Of a DNA stretch of 64,000 nucleotides, positions 43,053-51,879 are shown piece after piece; position 1 is the first letter of the stretch; every line of letters starts with the position of its first letter. The notes below the pieces were generated by a model. The model did no database searches. It had not been told where the DNA came from and saw only the letters and a program-made list of their open reading frames with translations. The DNA comes from Halomonas lysinitropha (GTDB lineage: Bacteria; Pseudomonadota; Gammaproteobacteria; Pseudomonadales; Halomonadaceae), in NCBI RefSeq assembly GCF_902500215.1, contig NZ_CABVOU010000019.1:42152-106151 (forward strand), given 5' to 3'. A program made the translations under genes and the position numbers.

Positions 43053-44087
43053 TCAGTGTTCATGATCGTGCGCGTCGCCGCCTTCATCATGGCCCGGTTC
43101 GGCCAGCGCATCATGCAGGGTGCGGGCGTTGTGGCGCATCATGCCCAGCCAGCTGCTGGCCTCGCCCTCGCTGGCCAGGGCGTCGGCGTAGAGGGTGCCC
43201 GCGATGGGCAGGCCGGCCTCCTCGGCCAGCTGGTCGATCATCGCCGGGCTGGTCATGTTCTCGTGGAACAGCGCCTGAACGTTTTCCTCGCGGATCACGT
43301 CGATCAGCCGGGCCATGTTGGCCGCGCTGGGCTCGGCCTCGGTGGAGAGCCCTTGGGGCGAGAGGAATGTCAGGCCATAGGCACGGGCGAAGTGGCCGAA
43401 GGAGTCGTGGCCGGTGATCACGCTGGTGCCAGCGGGAATCTCGCCGAGCAGTTCGCGCACTTCGCTATCGACGGCGGCGACCTCTTCCCGATAACGCTCG
43501 GCACGGGCCTGATAGGCCGCGCTGTTGTCCGGATCGGCCTCGATGAGGCCCGCGAGGATGTTGGCCACGTACAGCTCGCCCATGCCCAGATCCTGCCAGG
43601 TGTGGGGATCGATATCGCCATGGTCATGACCGTCATCATGATCGTCGTGGTCGTCGTGGTCGTCGTGGTCGTCGTGGTCGTCGTGGTCGTCGTGGTCGTC
43701 GTGGTCGTCGTGGTCGTCGTGGCCAGCGTTCTCGGCAGCGGCGAGGCGTGACTCGATGCCGTCGGTGGCCACCACCAGGGGGCCAGTGAAATCGCTGGCG
43801 TCGATCAACCGCTCGATCCAGCCCTCGAACTGCAGGCCGTTGAACACCACCAGGTCGGCTTCGGCCAGGGCCCGGGCATCAGCGGGGCGCGGCGAGTAGA
43901 CATGGGCATCGCTGTCCGGCCCCACCAGGGCGGTAACCTCGACGTGCTCGCCGCCGACGTTCTCGATCATGTCGGCGAGGATGCTGAAGCTGGTGACGAC
44001 CTGGACGCGTTCGGCGGCCAGGGCGGCGGGCAGGGCCAGCAGGGTGGAGACCCCGGCGAGCAGGGCGCAGGTGCGGGATAGGCGCAT
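43053..44087 (-). CDS. znuA: Zinc ABC transporter substrate-binding protein with His-Asp-rich loop
   Basis: 344-residue periplasmic protein; signal peptide cut near ALAAER. Metal ligands are visible in DSDAHVYSP, DPHTWQDLG and TGHDSFGHFARAYG, typical of cluster-9 ZnuA proteins. A loop in the middle holds ten HDD tripeptides followed by GHDHGDIDPH, encoded by about nine 9-bp tandem repeats, which captures Zn. A His-rich C-terminal tail (GHDEGGDAHDHEH) adds more. Last gene of the znu operon (small peptide, znuC, znuB, znuA). Mn binding is unlikely given the His-rich loop. Confidence 0.94.
   Translation of the reverse strand: MRLSRTCALLAGVSTLLALPAALAAERVQVVTSFSILADMIENVGGEHVEVTALVGPDSDAHVYSPRPADARALAEADLVVFNGLQFEGWIERLIDASDFTGPLVVATDGIESRLAAAENAGHDDHDDHDDHDDHDDHDDHDDHDDHDDHDDGHDHGDIDPHTWQDLGMGELYVANILAGLIEADPDNSAAYQARAERYREEVAAVDSEVRELLGEIPAGTSVITGHDSFGHFARAYGLTFLSPQGLSTEAEPSAANMARLIDVIREENVQALFHENMTSPAMIDQLAEEAGLPIAGTLYADALASEGEASSWLGMMRHNARTLHDALAEPGHDEGGDAHDHEH
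43642..43722. repeat. 9-bp tandem repeat inside znuA
   Basis: About nine copies of a TCGTCGTGG unit without interruption encode the His-Asp-Asp array of the zinc-binding loop. In-frame gain or loss of units would change only the number of HDD repeats. Confidence 0.85.
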
Positions 44088-44124
44088 GGCAGGTGTCCTT
44101 GGTTTGCTGTTTCGGTTGGCTGTG

Positions 44125-45015
44125 TCAGTCGTTTTCGGGGGCGCCCAGCGGCGCGGCATGGCGGCGCCAGCGGGCGGTCAGGCTGTGATGGCGGCCGAAC
44201 AGCGCGGAGAGCACATAGCCGCTGCCGGCCAGCAGGATGATGGCCGGCCCCGAGGGCAGGCTGAGGTGATAGGAGAGCAGCAGGCCGCCGGTGCTGGCCA
44301 CCAGAGCGATAGCGATGGCGATGGCGATCAGCCCTTCCAGGCGCTGGCTCCAGAAGCGGGCCGTGGTGGCCGGCAGCATCATCAGGCCCACCGCCATCAG
44401 GGTGCCCAGGGTCTGGAAGCCGGCGGTGAGGTTGAGCACCACCAGCCCCAGGAAGATGCCGTGGACCACGCCGCCTCGCACCCCCTGACCGCGCAGGAAC
44501 AGCGGGTCGAGGCACTCCACCACCAAGGCACGGAAGATCACCGCCAGGATCACCACGATCAGGCTGCTGATGCCGGCGATCAGCACCAGGGCGGTGGAGT
44601 CCACGGCGAGGATCGAGCCGAACAGCACATGGGTGAGGTCCACGCTGCTGCCGCCCAGCGACACCAACATCACCCCGCCGGCCAGCGAGATCAGGAAGAA
44701 GCTGGCCATGGCCGAGTCCTCGCGGTGGCCGGTCATCTGCGACACGCTGCCGGCGAGCACCGCGATCAGCAGTCCCGAGAGAATACCGCCCAGGCTCATC
44801 ATCGGCAGCGAGAAGCCGGCGGCCAGGAAGCCGAGTGCTACGCCCGGCAGGATGGCGTGGGCCATGGCGTCACCTATCAGGCTCATGCCGCGCAGCATCA
44901 GGAACACGCCCAGCGGCGGGGCGGCCAGCGACAGGGCCAGGCCGGCCACCAGGGCGCGTTGCATGAAGCCGTAGTCGAAAGGGGCCAGCAGCCAGGCCTC
45001 AAGCAGTGCCAGCAT
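44125..45015 (-). CDS. znuB: Zinc ABC transporter permease
   Basis: 296-residue membrane protein with about eight segments, and the ABC-3 signature SLIGDAMAHAILPGVALGFLAAG. It forms the channel of ZnuABC. Start ATG 45015 is used; an ATG three codons earlier at 45024 is equally open and neither has a clear site. The reading frame overlaps znuC by about 17 nt. Downstream znuA begins 37 bp after the stop. Confidence 0.9.
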   Translation of the reverse strand: MLALLEAWLLAPFDYGFMQRALVAGLALSLAAPPLGVFLMLRGMSLIGDAMAHAILPGVALGFLAAGFSLPMMSLGGILSGLLIAVLAGSVSQMTGHREDSAMASFFLISLAGGVMLVSLGGSSVDLTHVLFGSILAVDSTALVLIAGISSLIVVILAVIFRALVVECLDPLFLRGQGVRGGVVHGIFLGLVVLNLTAGFQTLGTLMAVGLMMLPATTARFWSQRLEGLIAIAIAIALVASTGGLLLSYHLSLPSGPAIILLAGSGYVLSALFGRHHSLTARWRRHAAPLGAPEND

Positions 45016-45733
45016 GGGAGGCATCCGGAAAGGTCAGGGGCAGGCGTGGTGCCCGGGGCACCCCGCCGCCATGATGATCGAGCAGGGCATCGGGGCTGAC
45101 CCAGCGGCCATGGCCGCTGGAAAGCAGCAGTACATCGTCGGCCAGGCGGGCGAGCTGCTCCATGTCGTGGATCACCACGATAATGGTGGTCCCGCGCCGT
45201 GCCATGTCGCGCAGCACCTCCATCAGTACGTCCACCGTCTCGATATCGACGTTGGCGAAGGGCTCGTCGAGCAGCAGCAGCTCGGCCTCCTGCATCAGGG
45301 TGCGGCCCAGCAGGGCGCGCTGGCGCTGGCCGCCGGAGAGCTCACCAAGCGGTCGGTGGGCGAGGTGCGAGATGCCCAGCCGCGCCATGATCTCGCGGCC
45401 GCGGCGGTAGTGGGCCGCACAATACCCCTTGAGGGCCCCATGGCTCGGCCAGGTGCCGGTCATGATCAACTCTTCCACGCTCATCGGGAAGGTGAGGTCC
45501 AGCGCCAGCTGTTGGGGAAGCCAGGCGCAGCGCTCCAGTGGTACCCGGCACTCCACGCTGCCGGCCACCGGGGCCAGCATGCCCATGATGGCGGCGATCA
45601 GCGTGCTCTTTCCGGTTCCGTTGGCGCCGATCAGGGCGGTGATGGCGCCGTCCGTGAAGCGGCCGTCCAGATGCTCGAGCACCGTCTGGCCGCCGCGGGC
45701 GAGCTGCAGATCATGCAGTTGCAAACGTGACAT
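44999..45733 (-). CDS. znuC: Zinc ABC transporter ATP-binding protein
   Basis: 244-residue ATPase with Walker A GANGTGKST near residue 36, Q-loop LPQQLALD, signature LSGGQRQRALLG and Walker B LLLLDEPFANVD. It energises Zn import with ZnuA and ZnuB. The ATG at 45733 overlaps the stop of the small peptide gene (TGATG), and its end overlaps znuB. Long upstream frame is dropped because it runs through that small gene. Confidence 0.92.
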   Translation of the reverse strand: MSRLQLHDLQLARGGQTVLEHLDGRFTDGAITALIGANGTGKSTLIAAIMGMLAPVAGSVECRVPLERCAWLPQQLALDLTFPMSVEELIMTGTWPSHGALKGYCAAHYRRGREIMARLGISHLAHRPLGELSGGQRQRALLGRTLMQEAELLLLDEPFANVDIETVDVLMEVLRDMARRGTTIIVVIHDMEQLARLADDVLLLSSGHGRWVSPDALLDHHGGGVPRAPRLPLTFPDASHAGTA

Positions 45734-45882
45734 CAGGACCACCACCCTGCGGCCCAGGAGACCGCCAGCCACAGGGCGGCGAGCGGCGCCGCAACCAGCA
45801 GCAGGCGGCGGGTCGCGGCGAGCGACATCAGCGAGAAATGGCAGGGCCCTTCCGGGCGGTGCCGGTGTCGATGGTGTGCCAT
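45733..45882 (-). CDS. Small His-rich single-span membrane protein leading the znu operon
   Basis: 49 residues: MAHHRHRHRPEG at the N-terminus, one transmembrane helix (about 25-44), short Trp-rich C-terminus. GGAGG at ideal distance supports the ATG at 45882. It overlaps the znuC start (TGATG), so it is translated with the zinc transporter. No family is recognised. The four His at the N-terminus and the operon position suggest a zinc-linked job such as a transporter partner, but this is inference. A Zur-type box lies 28 bp upstream. Confidence 0.68.
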   Translation of the reverse strand: MAHHRHRHRPEGPCHFSLMSLAATRRLLLVAAPLAALWLAVSWAAGWWS

Positions 45883-45909
45883 GCGGGATCCTCCAGAAAA
45901 CTGTCGGAA

Positions 45910-45922
45910 GTTATAACATAAC
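45910..45922. promoter_or_regulatory. Zur-box-like palindrome upstream of the znu operon
   Basis: GTTATAACATAAC is an inverted repeat (GTTAT-AAC-ATAAC) matching the core of the Zur box GTTATANNATAAC. It lies 28 bp upstream of the small His-rich gene and 36 bp from the ubi-type gene end. It should repress the znu operon when zinc is sufficient. Confidence 0.75.
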
Positions 45923-45957
45923 AATATGTCGTTCGCCTAGCGCCAATGCGACACCTG

Positions 45958-47136
45958 TTACAGCCCCAGGGCGTGACGCATCACCTGGCGCTTGGCGCCT
46001 CCCAGGCGTTCGGCCACGGCCAGTCCGGCGGCGCCGACATGGCGCAGGGGCTCCGGGCCGGTGAACACACGATGGAAGGTCTCCATGGCGGTAATCATGG
46101 CCAGGGCTTGAGGGCGGCGGGTGCGGGCGTAGCGGGAAAGCGCTCGTTGCCCGCCCGGGTCCTGGCCCTCCTGAAAGGCCGCTACCACCTGTTCGCTCAG
46201 CACTTCAGCGTCCTGCAGCCCCAGATTGAGCCCCTGGCCGGCCAGCGGGTGAATCACATGGGCGGCGTCGCCCACCAGTGCCAGGCGCGGCTGCACGTAG
46301 CGTTCGGCGTGGCGACGGCGAATGGGGAAGCTGGCACGCCCCCGTACCGCCTCGATGCCGCCCAGGCGTGCGGGAAATGCCGCCTCGATGGCCAGGCGAA
46401 GCGTCTCGTCATCCAGCGCCTCGCGAGACAGTGTCGCCTCATCGTCGTCATACCACACCAGCGAGGCATGATGACCGGGCAACGGCAGCATCGCCTGTGG
46501 GCCGTGGGGCATGAAGCGCTGCCAGCTGACGTCCTGCTGGGGCAGGCGGGTGCGCACGTTGACGATCAGCGCGCGCTGCCCGTAGTCCTCGTCATGAGTG
46601 GCGATGCCGGCCATCTCGCGGAGGCGCGAGTTGGCACCGTCGGCACCCACCACCAGTCGTGCGGCCAGCAGTCGGCCGTCGTCCAGCTCGACCAGCGTAT
46701 GCTGCCGGCCCCTGACCAGCGCGACCGGGCTGACGCTGCACAGGCGGGTGACGTTGGGCAACTCGGCCAGGCGCTGCCAGAGGGCGTGGCGAATCACCCG
46801 GTTCTCGACGAAGTGGCCCAGATGGGGCAGCTCGAGATCGGACGCGCTGAAGTGGACCTGGTACGTCTCGGCCTCGTCGGTGGCCTCGATGTGGCGAAAG
46901 GGGCAACGCCTCGCCTCGGGAATGAACGACCAGGCCCCGGTCTGCTCCAGCAGCCGCTGCGAGGCCAGGTTCAGCGATGACACGCGAAGGTCGAAGGGGG
47001 CGTCGTCGGCGATCGCCTCCGGGGCCTTGCCACCTTCCACCAGCGTGACGGCCATGCCGGCCTGGCCGAGTGCCGCCGCCACGGCCGCACCGACCATGCC
47101 GCCGCCGATGATGATCGCATCTAGGGTCTCTTCCAT
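45958..47136 (-). CDS. UbiH/UbiF/COQ6-family FAD hydroxylase
   Basis: 392-residue flavin monooxygenase of the ubiquinone-ring hydroxylase family. The FAD-binding GxGxxG is AIIIGGGMVGAAVAAAL at the N-terminus; VVGADGANSRLREMAGI (DG motif) and ALVGDAAHVIHPLAGQGLNLGLQD (GD motif) follow. It hydroxylates a demethyl ubiquinone intermediate or a related ring; exact member (UbiF, UbiH, UbiI) is undecided. The ATG at 47136 has GGAGAG; a TTG start upstream at 47148 is less likely. Divergent from tspO. Confidence 0.9.
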   Translation of the reverse strand: MEETLDAIIIGGGMVGAAVAAALGQAGMAVTLVEGGKAPEAIADDAPFDLRVSSLNLASQRLLEQTGAWSFIPEARRCPFRHIEATDEAETYQVHFSASDLELPHLGHFVENRVIRHALWQRLAELPNVTRLCSVSPVALVRGRQHTLVELDDGRLLAARLVVGADGANSRLREMAGIATHDEDYGQRALIVNVRTRLPQQDVSWQRFMPHGPQAMLPLPGHHASLVWYDDDEATLSREALDDETLRLAIEAAFPARLGGIEAVRGRASFPIRRRHAERYVQPRLALVGDAAHVIHPLAGQGLNLGLQDAEVLSEQVVAAFQEGQDPGGQRALSRYARTRRPQALAMITAMETFHRVFTGPEPLRHVGAAGLAVAERLGGAKRQVMRHALGL

Positions 47137-47216
47137 GCTTCTCTCCAAGCACCAGTGCTTCCAAAGGGGGGAAACTACCGCCTAGGATACGGGATCCAGC
47201 GACCCAAGGAGTGACC

Positions 47217-47690
47217 ATGACCCCGACGCGTTCCGCTCTTGTACTGTTCGGCTGGCTCGCGCTGGTGACGCTGACCGCGCTGACCGGCATTGCCACCCCG
47301 CCCGGTGAGTGGTACGCCGGCCTGGCCAAGCCGCCTCTCACTCCGCCCGACCTGGCCTTTCCCATTGCCTGGACCACGCTCTACCTGCTGATGGCACTGG
47401 CCGCGTGGCGGGCCACCCTGGCCGCTCCCGCCATGGCGCGCTGGCATACCCTCTGGCCCTTCGTTGCCCAGCTCGCCGCCAATGCGCTCTGGTCGATCCT
47501 GTTCTTCGGCCTGCACTGGATGGGGCTGGCGCTGCTCGACCTGCTGCTGCTGTGGGGGCTGATCGTACTGACCATCCGTCGCTTCGCGCGCGTTTCCTCT
47601 GTCGCCGCCTGGCTGCTGGTGCCCTACCTGGCCTGGGTAAGCTTTGCCGCCTATCTCAACGCCGCCACCTGGTGGCTCAATGGCGGCTGA
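47217..47690 (+). CDS. tspO: TspO/MBR-family protein
   Basis: 157-residue membrane protein with five hydrophobic segments and the Trp/Pro-rich TspO pattern (GEWYAGLAKPPLTPPDLAFPIAWTTLYLLMALAAW; LHWMGLALLDLLLLW; WVSFAAYLNAATWWLN). Members bind tetrapyrroles or sterols and influence stress or porphyrin metabolism. AAGGAG lies before the ATG at 47217. It is convergent with the methyltransferase gene. Confidence 0.88.
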   Translation: MTPTRSALVLFGWLALVTLTALTGIATPPGEWYAGLAKPPLTPPDLAFPIAWTTLYLLMALAAWRATLAAPAMARWHTLWPFVAQLAANALWSILFFGLHWMGLALLDLLLLWGLIVLTIRRFARVSSVAAWLLVPYLAWVSFAAYLNAATWWLNGG

Positions 47691-47731
47691 TCGACGGTGG
47701 CGATACCGGCAGGGGCAGGGCCTGGGCCCGC

Positions 47732-48331
47732 CTAGGCCGAGGGCTTGCGAGCGATGAACTGCACCACGGCGCCCAGCCCGGTATGGCCACGCCCCTCGAC
47801 CACCTGGCGGTCAAACTCGCGGCTCGAGAGGATCTCGAAGTCGGCGAAGGCCGCCTCCAGCTCTGCCGCCGTGGGAGTGCGGTCCGCGGTGGGGGGCCCG
47901 CCGGTGTCCCGCGGCACCTGGGCCGGGGTATAGGCCTCGAGGATCAGGATGCCGCCGGGCTTCAGGGCGCGCGTTACCTGATGATGCAGGTGAGGGCGAC
48001 CGGCCTCGGGCACATGGCAGAAGATCGACACTACCGCATCGAAGGCCTCGGCGGCGAAGGTGTGCTCCGTGAGGTCGGCGATCAGGGTCTCGAGGGCTAC
48101 GCCCTCGCGTTCGGCCAGCCGGGCCGCCTTGCGCAGGCCCACCGCCGAGGCATCCACCGAGAGCACCCGATGGCCGAGCTTGGCCAGGTAGACACCGTTG
48201 CGCCCCTCACCATCGGCCAGGCACAGCACCTGCTTGGGTGGCTCGCCGATCAGGCCCACCTGTTCGCGCAGGAAGTCGTTGGGCTCGGTGCCGTAGACGT
48301 AGTCGTCGGTGTCGTAGCGTTCATCCCACAT
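47732..48331 (-). CDS. SAM-dependent methyltransferase
   Basis: 199-residue class I methyltransferase, TehB-like. The SAM-binding motif is VLCLADGEGRNGVYLAKLGHRVLSVDAS (residues about 35-62). A PGG-containing segment KPGGILILEAYTPAQ follows. Substrate unknown; small short-chain TehB-type enzymes methylate tellurite, thiol or acyl acceptors. Single gene, between tspO and the DUF4349 gene. Confidence 0.8.
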   Translation of the reverse strand: MWDERYDTDDYVYGTEPNDFLREQVGLIGEPPKQVLCLADGEGRNGVYLAKLGHRVLSVDASAVGLRKAARLAEREGVALETLIADLTEHTFAAEAFDAVVSIFCHVPEAGRPHLHHQVTRALKPGGILILEAYTPAQVPRDTGGPPTADRTPTAAELEAAFADFEILSSREFDRQVVEGRGHTGLGAVVQFIARKPSA

Positions 48332-48444
48332 GGAGACCTCTCGAATATGGATATCGATATAGCAGCCAAGAATACCAAGGGTATCGGGGCGGCGTCTGCG
48401 GGGTAGCGCAGGATGCTACGCTTGAGGTTCTGCCCCCCTCACGG

Positions 48445-49410
48445 ATGATTGCCCCCATGCCTGTCCCGCCACGCCGTCATCGCCATCTGCTGCCACTCTT
48501 CCTGCTGGCCACCACCCTGGGTCTCGCCGGCTGCGACGGGCCCGATCTCGACAACGCCCCGCCGAGGCCGGCGCCACCGGAAAGCCGCTTCTCCGGCGAG
48601 GCGATGGTGAGTCAGGCGGATGTCGCCGGTTCCGCCCGTTCGGTCGAGGGGGCCAGCAAGGCACCGGAGACTCGCATCGAAGAGCGCCGCGGCTATAGCC
48701 TGCAGTTCGATGAGGCCGATGCCCTGGTCGCCGCCTATCGCGAGACCCACGAGGCCTGCGTGGCAAGTGCGCACTGCCAGGTGGAGCAGGGGCGTCTGCA
48801 GACCCCGCGAAATGGCCTGGCGAGCGGGCACCTGGCCATGCGCGTGGCTCGCGACGAGGTGGAGACCGCCGAGCCGGTGCGGCTGGTGGCCGAATCGCCG
48901 GCGCTCAGCTGCGTGGAGATCAGCCGTAACGATCGCACCCAGCAGATGATCGATACCGAGGCCCGCCTGGAACAGCAGATCGTGCTGCGCGAGCGCCTTC
49001 AGGAGCTCGCCGTGGAGGGCCGCGGCTTCAGCGAGCGGCGCATCCAGGACCTGCTGCAGGTCGAGCGTGAGCTCGCCAGGGTGCAGGGCGAGATCGAGTC
49101 CATGCAGGGCCAGCAGCGCCACCTGGCCCGCGTCACCGATACGGTGGCGATCTCGGCCAGTTTCCAGCAGCAGCGCTGGGTAGAGCCCCGCCAGCACGGT
49201 GTACTGGCACCGCTGTGGCGCGCCCTGGACCGCAGCATGTCGCTGTTCTTCGAATCGGTGGGCCAGGTGATCCTGGTAGTGGTGTTCCTCACCCCCTGGC
49301 TGGTGATCGGCCTGCCCGTACTGTGGCTGCTCAGCCGGCTGTGGCGCCCGGTGCGCCGCGCCTTCTCCCGGCTGGGCGAGAAGCGGCGGGCGCGCAGGAG
49401 CGGGAGCTAG
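48445..49410 (+). CDS. DUF4349-family lipoprotein
   Basis: 321 residues: lipoprotein signal with lipobox LAGC at about 27-30, a proline-rich linker, then a DUF4349 domain (about 75-245) with coiled-coil-like VLRERLQELAVEGRGFSERRIQDLLQVERELARVQGEIESMQGQQRHL, and a C-terminal membrane helix (about 270-295) plus basic tail. Envelope-anchored protein of unknown function. Its stop overlaps the aldo/keto reductase stop on the other strand by 4 nt. Confidence 0.8.
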   Translation: MIAPMPVPPRRHRHLLPLFLLATTLGLAGCDGPDLDNAPPRPAPPESRFSGEAMVSQADVAGSARSVEGASKAPETRIEERRGYSLQFDEADALVAAYRETHEACVASAHCQVEQGRLQTPRNGLASGHLAMRVARDEVETAEPVRLVAESPALSCVEISRNDRTQQMIDTEARLEQQIVLRERLQELAVEGRGFSERRIQDLLQVERELARVQGEIESMQGQQRHLARVTDTVAISASFQQQRWVEPRQHGVLAPLWRALDRSMSLFFESVGQVILVVVFLTPWLVIGLPVLWLLSRLWRPVRRAFSRLGEKRRARRSGS

Positions 49411-50408
49411 TCGAACGCCTCGGTGTCGACTTCCGCCTGCTGAGCGTCGCCATAGCGAGCCCCCGCCACCTGATCGGGGGTCATCATGGCGTCCAGCCGG
49501 GTGACGGTCGCGGCCTCCAGGCGCAACCCTTCTGCCTTCAGGTTCTCGCGCATGTGCGTGACCGAGCGTGAGCCGGGGATCGGGAAAATGTCGTCCCCCT
49601 TGGCCCGCAGCCAAGCCAGGGCCAGCTGGCCTCGGGTCACGCCCAACTCCTCCGCCAACGCCGTGAAGGCTTCGAGCAGGCGCAGGTTGTGGGGATGGTT
49701 GTCGGCGCTGAAGCGCGGCATGCCACGGCGCATGTCGTGCTCCTCGAGTCTCGCGGGGTCGTTGACGGCGCCGGCCAGGAAGCCGCGACCCAGGGGGCTG
49801 AAGGCCACCAATGCCGTGTTTGCCTCGCGGCAGGCCTCGATCAGAGCGATCTCGGGATTGCGGGTCCATAGCGAGTACTCGGACTGCACCGCCGCGATGG
49901 GGTGCTCTGCACGGGCCCGGCGCAGGGTGGTCGCGGAGACCTCGGAGAGACCGATGGCGCGCACCTTGCCTTCCTCCACCAGCCGGGCCAATGCGCCGAC
50001 GCTCTCCTCAATGGGCACGCCCTTGTCCCAGCGATGCAGGTAGTAAAGGTCCAGATGATCGGTGCCCAGCCGCGCGAGGCTTGCCTCGCACTGGCGGCGC
50101 AAGGTCTCTGGGCGTCCGTCGATCACCTTCCGGCCGAGTTCCGGGTCCATTGCCATGCCGCACTTGCTGGCCAGCAGGATCTCATGGCGCCTGCTCGCGA
50201 GCGCCTTGCCCACCAGCCGTTCGTTGGCCGTGGCCCCGTAGAGGGTGGCGGTATCGAAGTGGCGATAGCCCATCTCGAAGGCGGCCTCCAGGGCGTGAAG
50301 CGCCTCACTCTCGGGCAGTGGGCTGCCATAGCCATGGGAGAGGTTCATGCAGCCCAGGCCGATGGATGGCGAGGCAATGGCGGTAAGACGAGAGGTCAAG
50401 GGTGACAC
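49407..50408 (-). CDS. Aldo/keto reductase
   Basis: 333-residue NADPH-dependent oxidoreductase: GYRHFDTATLYGATANERLVGKAL carries catalytic Asp and Tyr, LLASKCGMAMD catalytic Lys, DLYYLHRWDK catalytic His; GSRSVTHMRENL is the cofactor-binding end. The start is a GTG at 50408 with AAGGAG; a longer frame upstream lacks support and would run into the divergent MFS gene. Substrate unknown; the YajO/IolS-like group acts on aldehydes and ketones. Confidence 0.88.
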   Translation of the reverse strand: MSPLTSRLTAIASPSIGLGCMNLSHGYGSPLPESEALHALEAAFEMGYRHFDTATLYGATANERLVGKALASRRHEILLASKCGMAMDPELGRKVIDGRPETLRRQCEASLARLGTDHLDLYYLHRWDKGVPIEESVGALARLVEEGKVRAIGLSEVSATTLRRARAEHPIAAVQSEYSLWTRNPEIALIEACREANTALVAFSPLGRGFLAGAVNDPARLEEHDMRRGMPRFSADNHPHNLRLLEAFTALAEELGVTRGQLALAWLRAKGDDIFPIPGSRSVTHMRENLKAEGLRLEAATVTRLDAMMTPDQVAGARYGDAQQAEVDTEAFD

Positions 50409-50549
50409 GAGGACTCCTTCTCGGCAGGCGTGGGCAATGAACGGCGGCAGGGGCGCGCCGCCCCTTTGGTCGCACGCGACCGGCATGGCCGTGGGCGTGA
50501 GGTATGATAGCCGACCACAAGCACGACAGGGACCTAGGGAGCGCCAGGC

Positions 50550-51773
50550 ATGGCCAAATCCGCTTTTCTCTCCCCACGCTACCGGGTGCTGCTGGCCGGG
50601 GTGTTCAGCCAGATCCTCTGCATCGGGGTGGCGCGCTTCGCGTACACGCCGCTGCTGCCGGTGATGCAGCAGCAGACCTGGCTGAGCGACGCCGACGGCG
50701 GCTGGCTGGCCGCCCTCAACTACGCCGGCTACATGCTCGGCGCGCTGGTGGCTGCCTCCCTCCATAGCATCCGGCTCAAGGACACCCTCTACCGGCTCAC
50801 CCTGCTGCTGGCGGTGCTCTCCACGGCCGGCATGGCGCTGGCCGACAACTTCTGGCTATGGGCAGTGATGCGCTTCGTGGCCGGATTCTCCAGCAGCGGC
50901 GCGATGCTGCTGGCCTCGGGGTTGATCCTGCACTGGCTGATCAGCCACCGGCAGCGAGGCGAACTGGGCATCCACTTTGCCGGCCTGGGGCTGGGCATCC
51001 TGTTGGCGGCACTGGCGGTGGAGCTGATGCTGCGCCTCTCCCTCGATTGGCAGGCCCAGTGGTGGGGTTTCTCGGCGCTGGCCGTGGCGCTGCTGGTGCC
51101 CGCCTGGCGCTGGCTGCCGCGCCCGGCGACGCCGCCAGCCGGCAGCAGCGCGGGCGGCCGGAACGAGGCCAACCCGCCGACGCGCACCTTTATGCGGCTG
51201 ATGCTGGCGGCCTATTTCTGCGCCGGCTATGGCTATGTCATCAGCGCCACCTTCATCGTCGCCATCGTGGAGCGCGAGCCGCTGCTGGCCGGTGCCGGCA
51301 ACTGGACCTTTGCCCTGGTGGGCCTGGCAGCGGCGCCCGCGGTGATGCTGTGGGACCTGGTGGCTCGGCGCATCGGCTACCTCGGCGCGCTGATCACTGC
51401 CATGATCCTGCAGGTGGTAGGCATCGTGCTGCCGGCGCTGACCGATAGCCTGGCCGGCGTGCTGCTCAGCGCCGTGCTCTACGGCGGCACCTTCCTGGGC
51501 TGCGTGAGCCTGGTGCTGACCATGGCCGGACGGCTCTACCCGCAGAGTCCGGCGCGGCTGATGGGGCGCATGACGCTGGCCTACGGTGCGGCGCAGATCA
51601 TCGCTCCGGCACTGACCGGCATGCTCGCCGAGGCCACCGGTCACTACGATACGGGCCTGTGGCTGGCCGGTGGCTTCGTGGCCCTGGGCGCCGTGCTGTT
51701 GTCCTGGTTGCGCCGCGTGGACCAGACGGCCCAGCGGCTGGATGCCGAGGCGAAGGCGGCACCGATGGGGTGA
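50550..51773 (+). CDS. YbfB/YjiJ-family MFS transporter
   Basis: 407-residue MFS protein with 12 hydrophobic segments; CIGVARFAYTPLLPVMQQQTWLSDADGGWLAALNYAGYMLGAL is the signature of the YbfB/YjiJ family. Substrate unknown. Divergent from the aldo/keto reductase with 141 bp between. A downstream -10-like TATAGT (51782) precedes the HipA-like gene. Confidence 0.85.
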   Translation: MAKSAFLSPRYRVLLAGVFSQILCIGVARFAYTPLLPVMQQQTWLSDADGGWLAALNYAGYMLGALVAASLHSIRLKDTLYRLTLLLAVLSTAGMALADNFWLWAVMRFVAGFSSSGAMLLASGLILHWLISHRQRGELGIHFAGLGLGILLAALAVELMLRLSLDWQAQWWGFSALAVALLVPAWRWLPRPATPPAGSSAGGRNEANPPTRTFMRLMLAAYFCAGYGYVISATFIVAIVEREPLLAGAGNWTFALVGLAAAPAVMLWDLVARRIGYLGALITAMILQVVGIVLPALTDSLAGVLLSAVLYGGTFLGCVSLVLTMAGRLYPQSPARLMGRMTLAYGAAQIIAPALTGMLAEATGHYDTGLWLAGGFVALGAVLLSWLRRVDQTAQRLDAEAKAAPMG

Positions 51774-51879
51774 GGTGATGCTATAGTGATTGGCAACACG
51801 GCCCCGATCGGTGGATCCGCTTTGCGGTGAAGCTGCTGAGGGGTTTTTTTTGATTCCCGGAGTTGGCAGGGATGATGCC

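Noticed and set aside
43642..43722. CRISPR-like tandem repeat
   Set aside because: Units are 9 bp with no spacers and are in frame inside znuA, encoding the HDD loop.
43056..43751. Plus-strand frame ending in a long valine run opposite znuA
   Set aside because: The valine run is the antisense reading of the GTCGTGGTC-type znuA repeat; not a protein.
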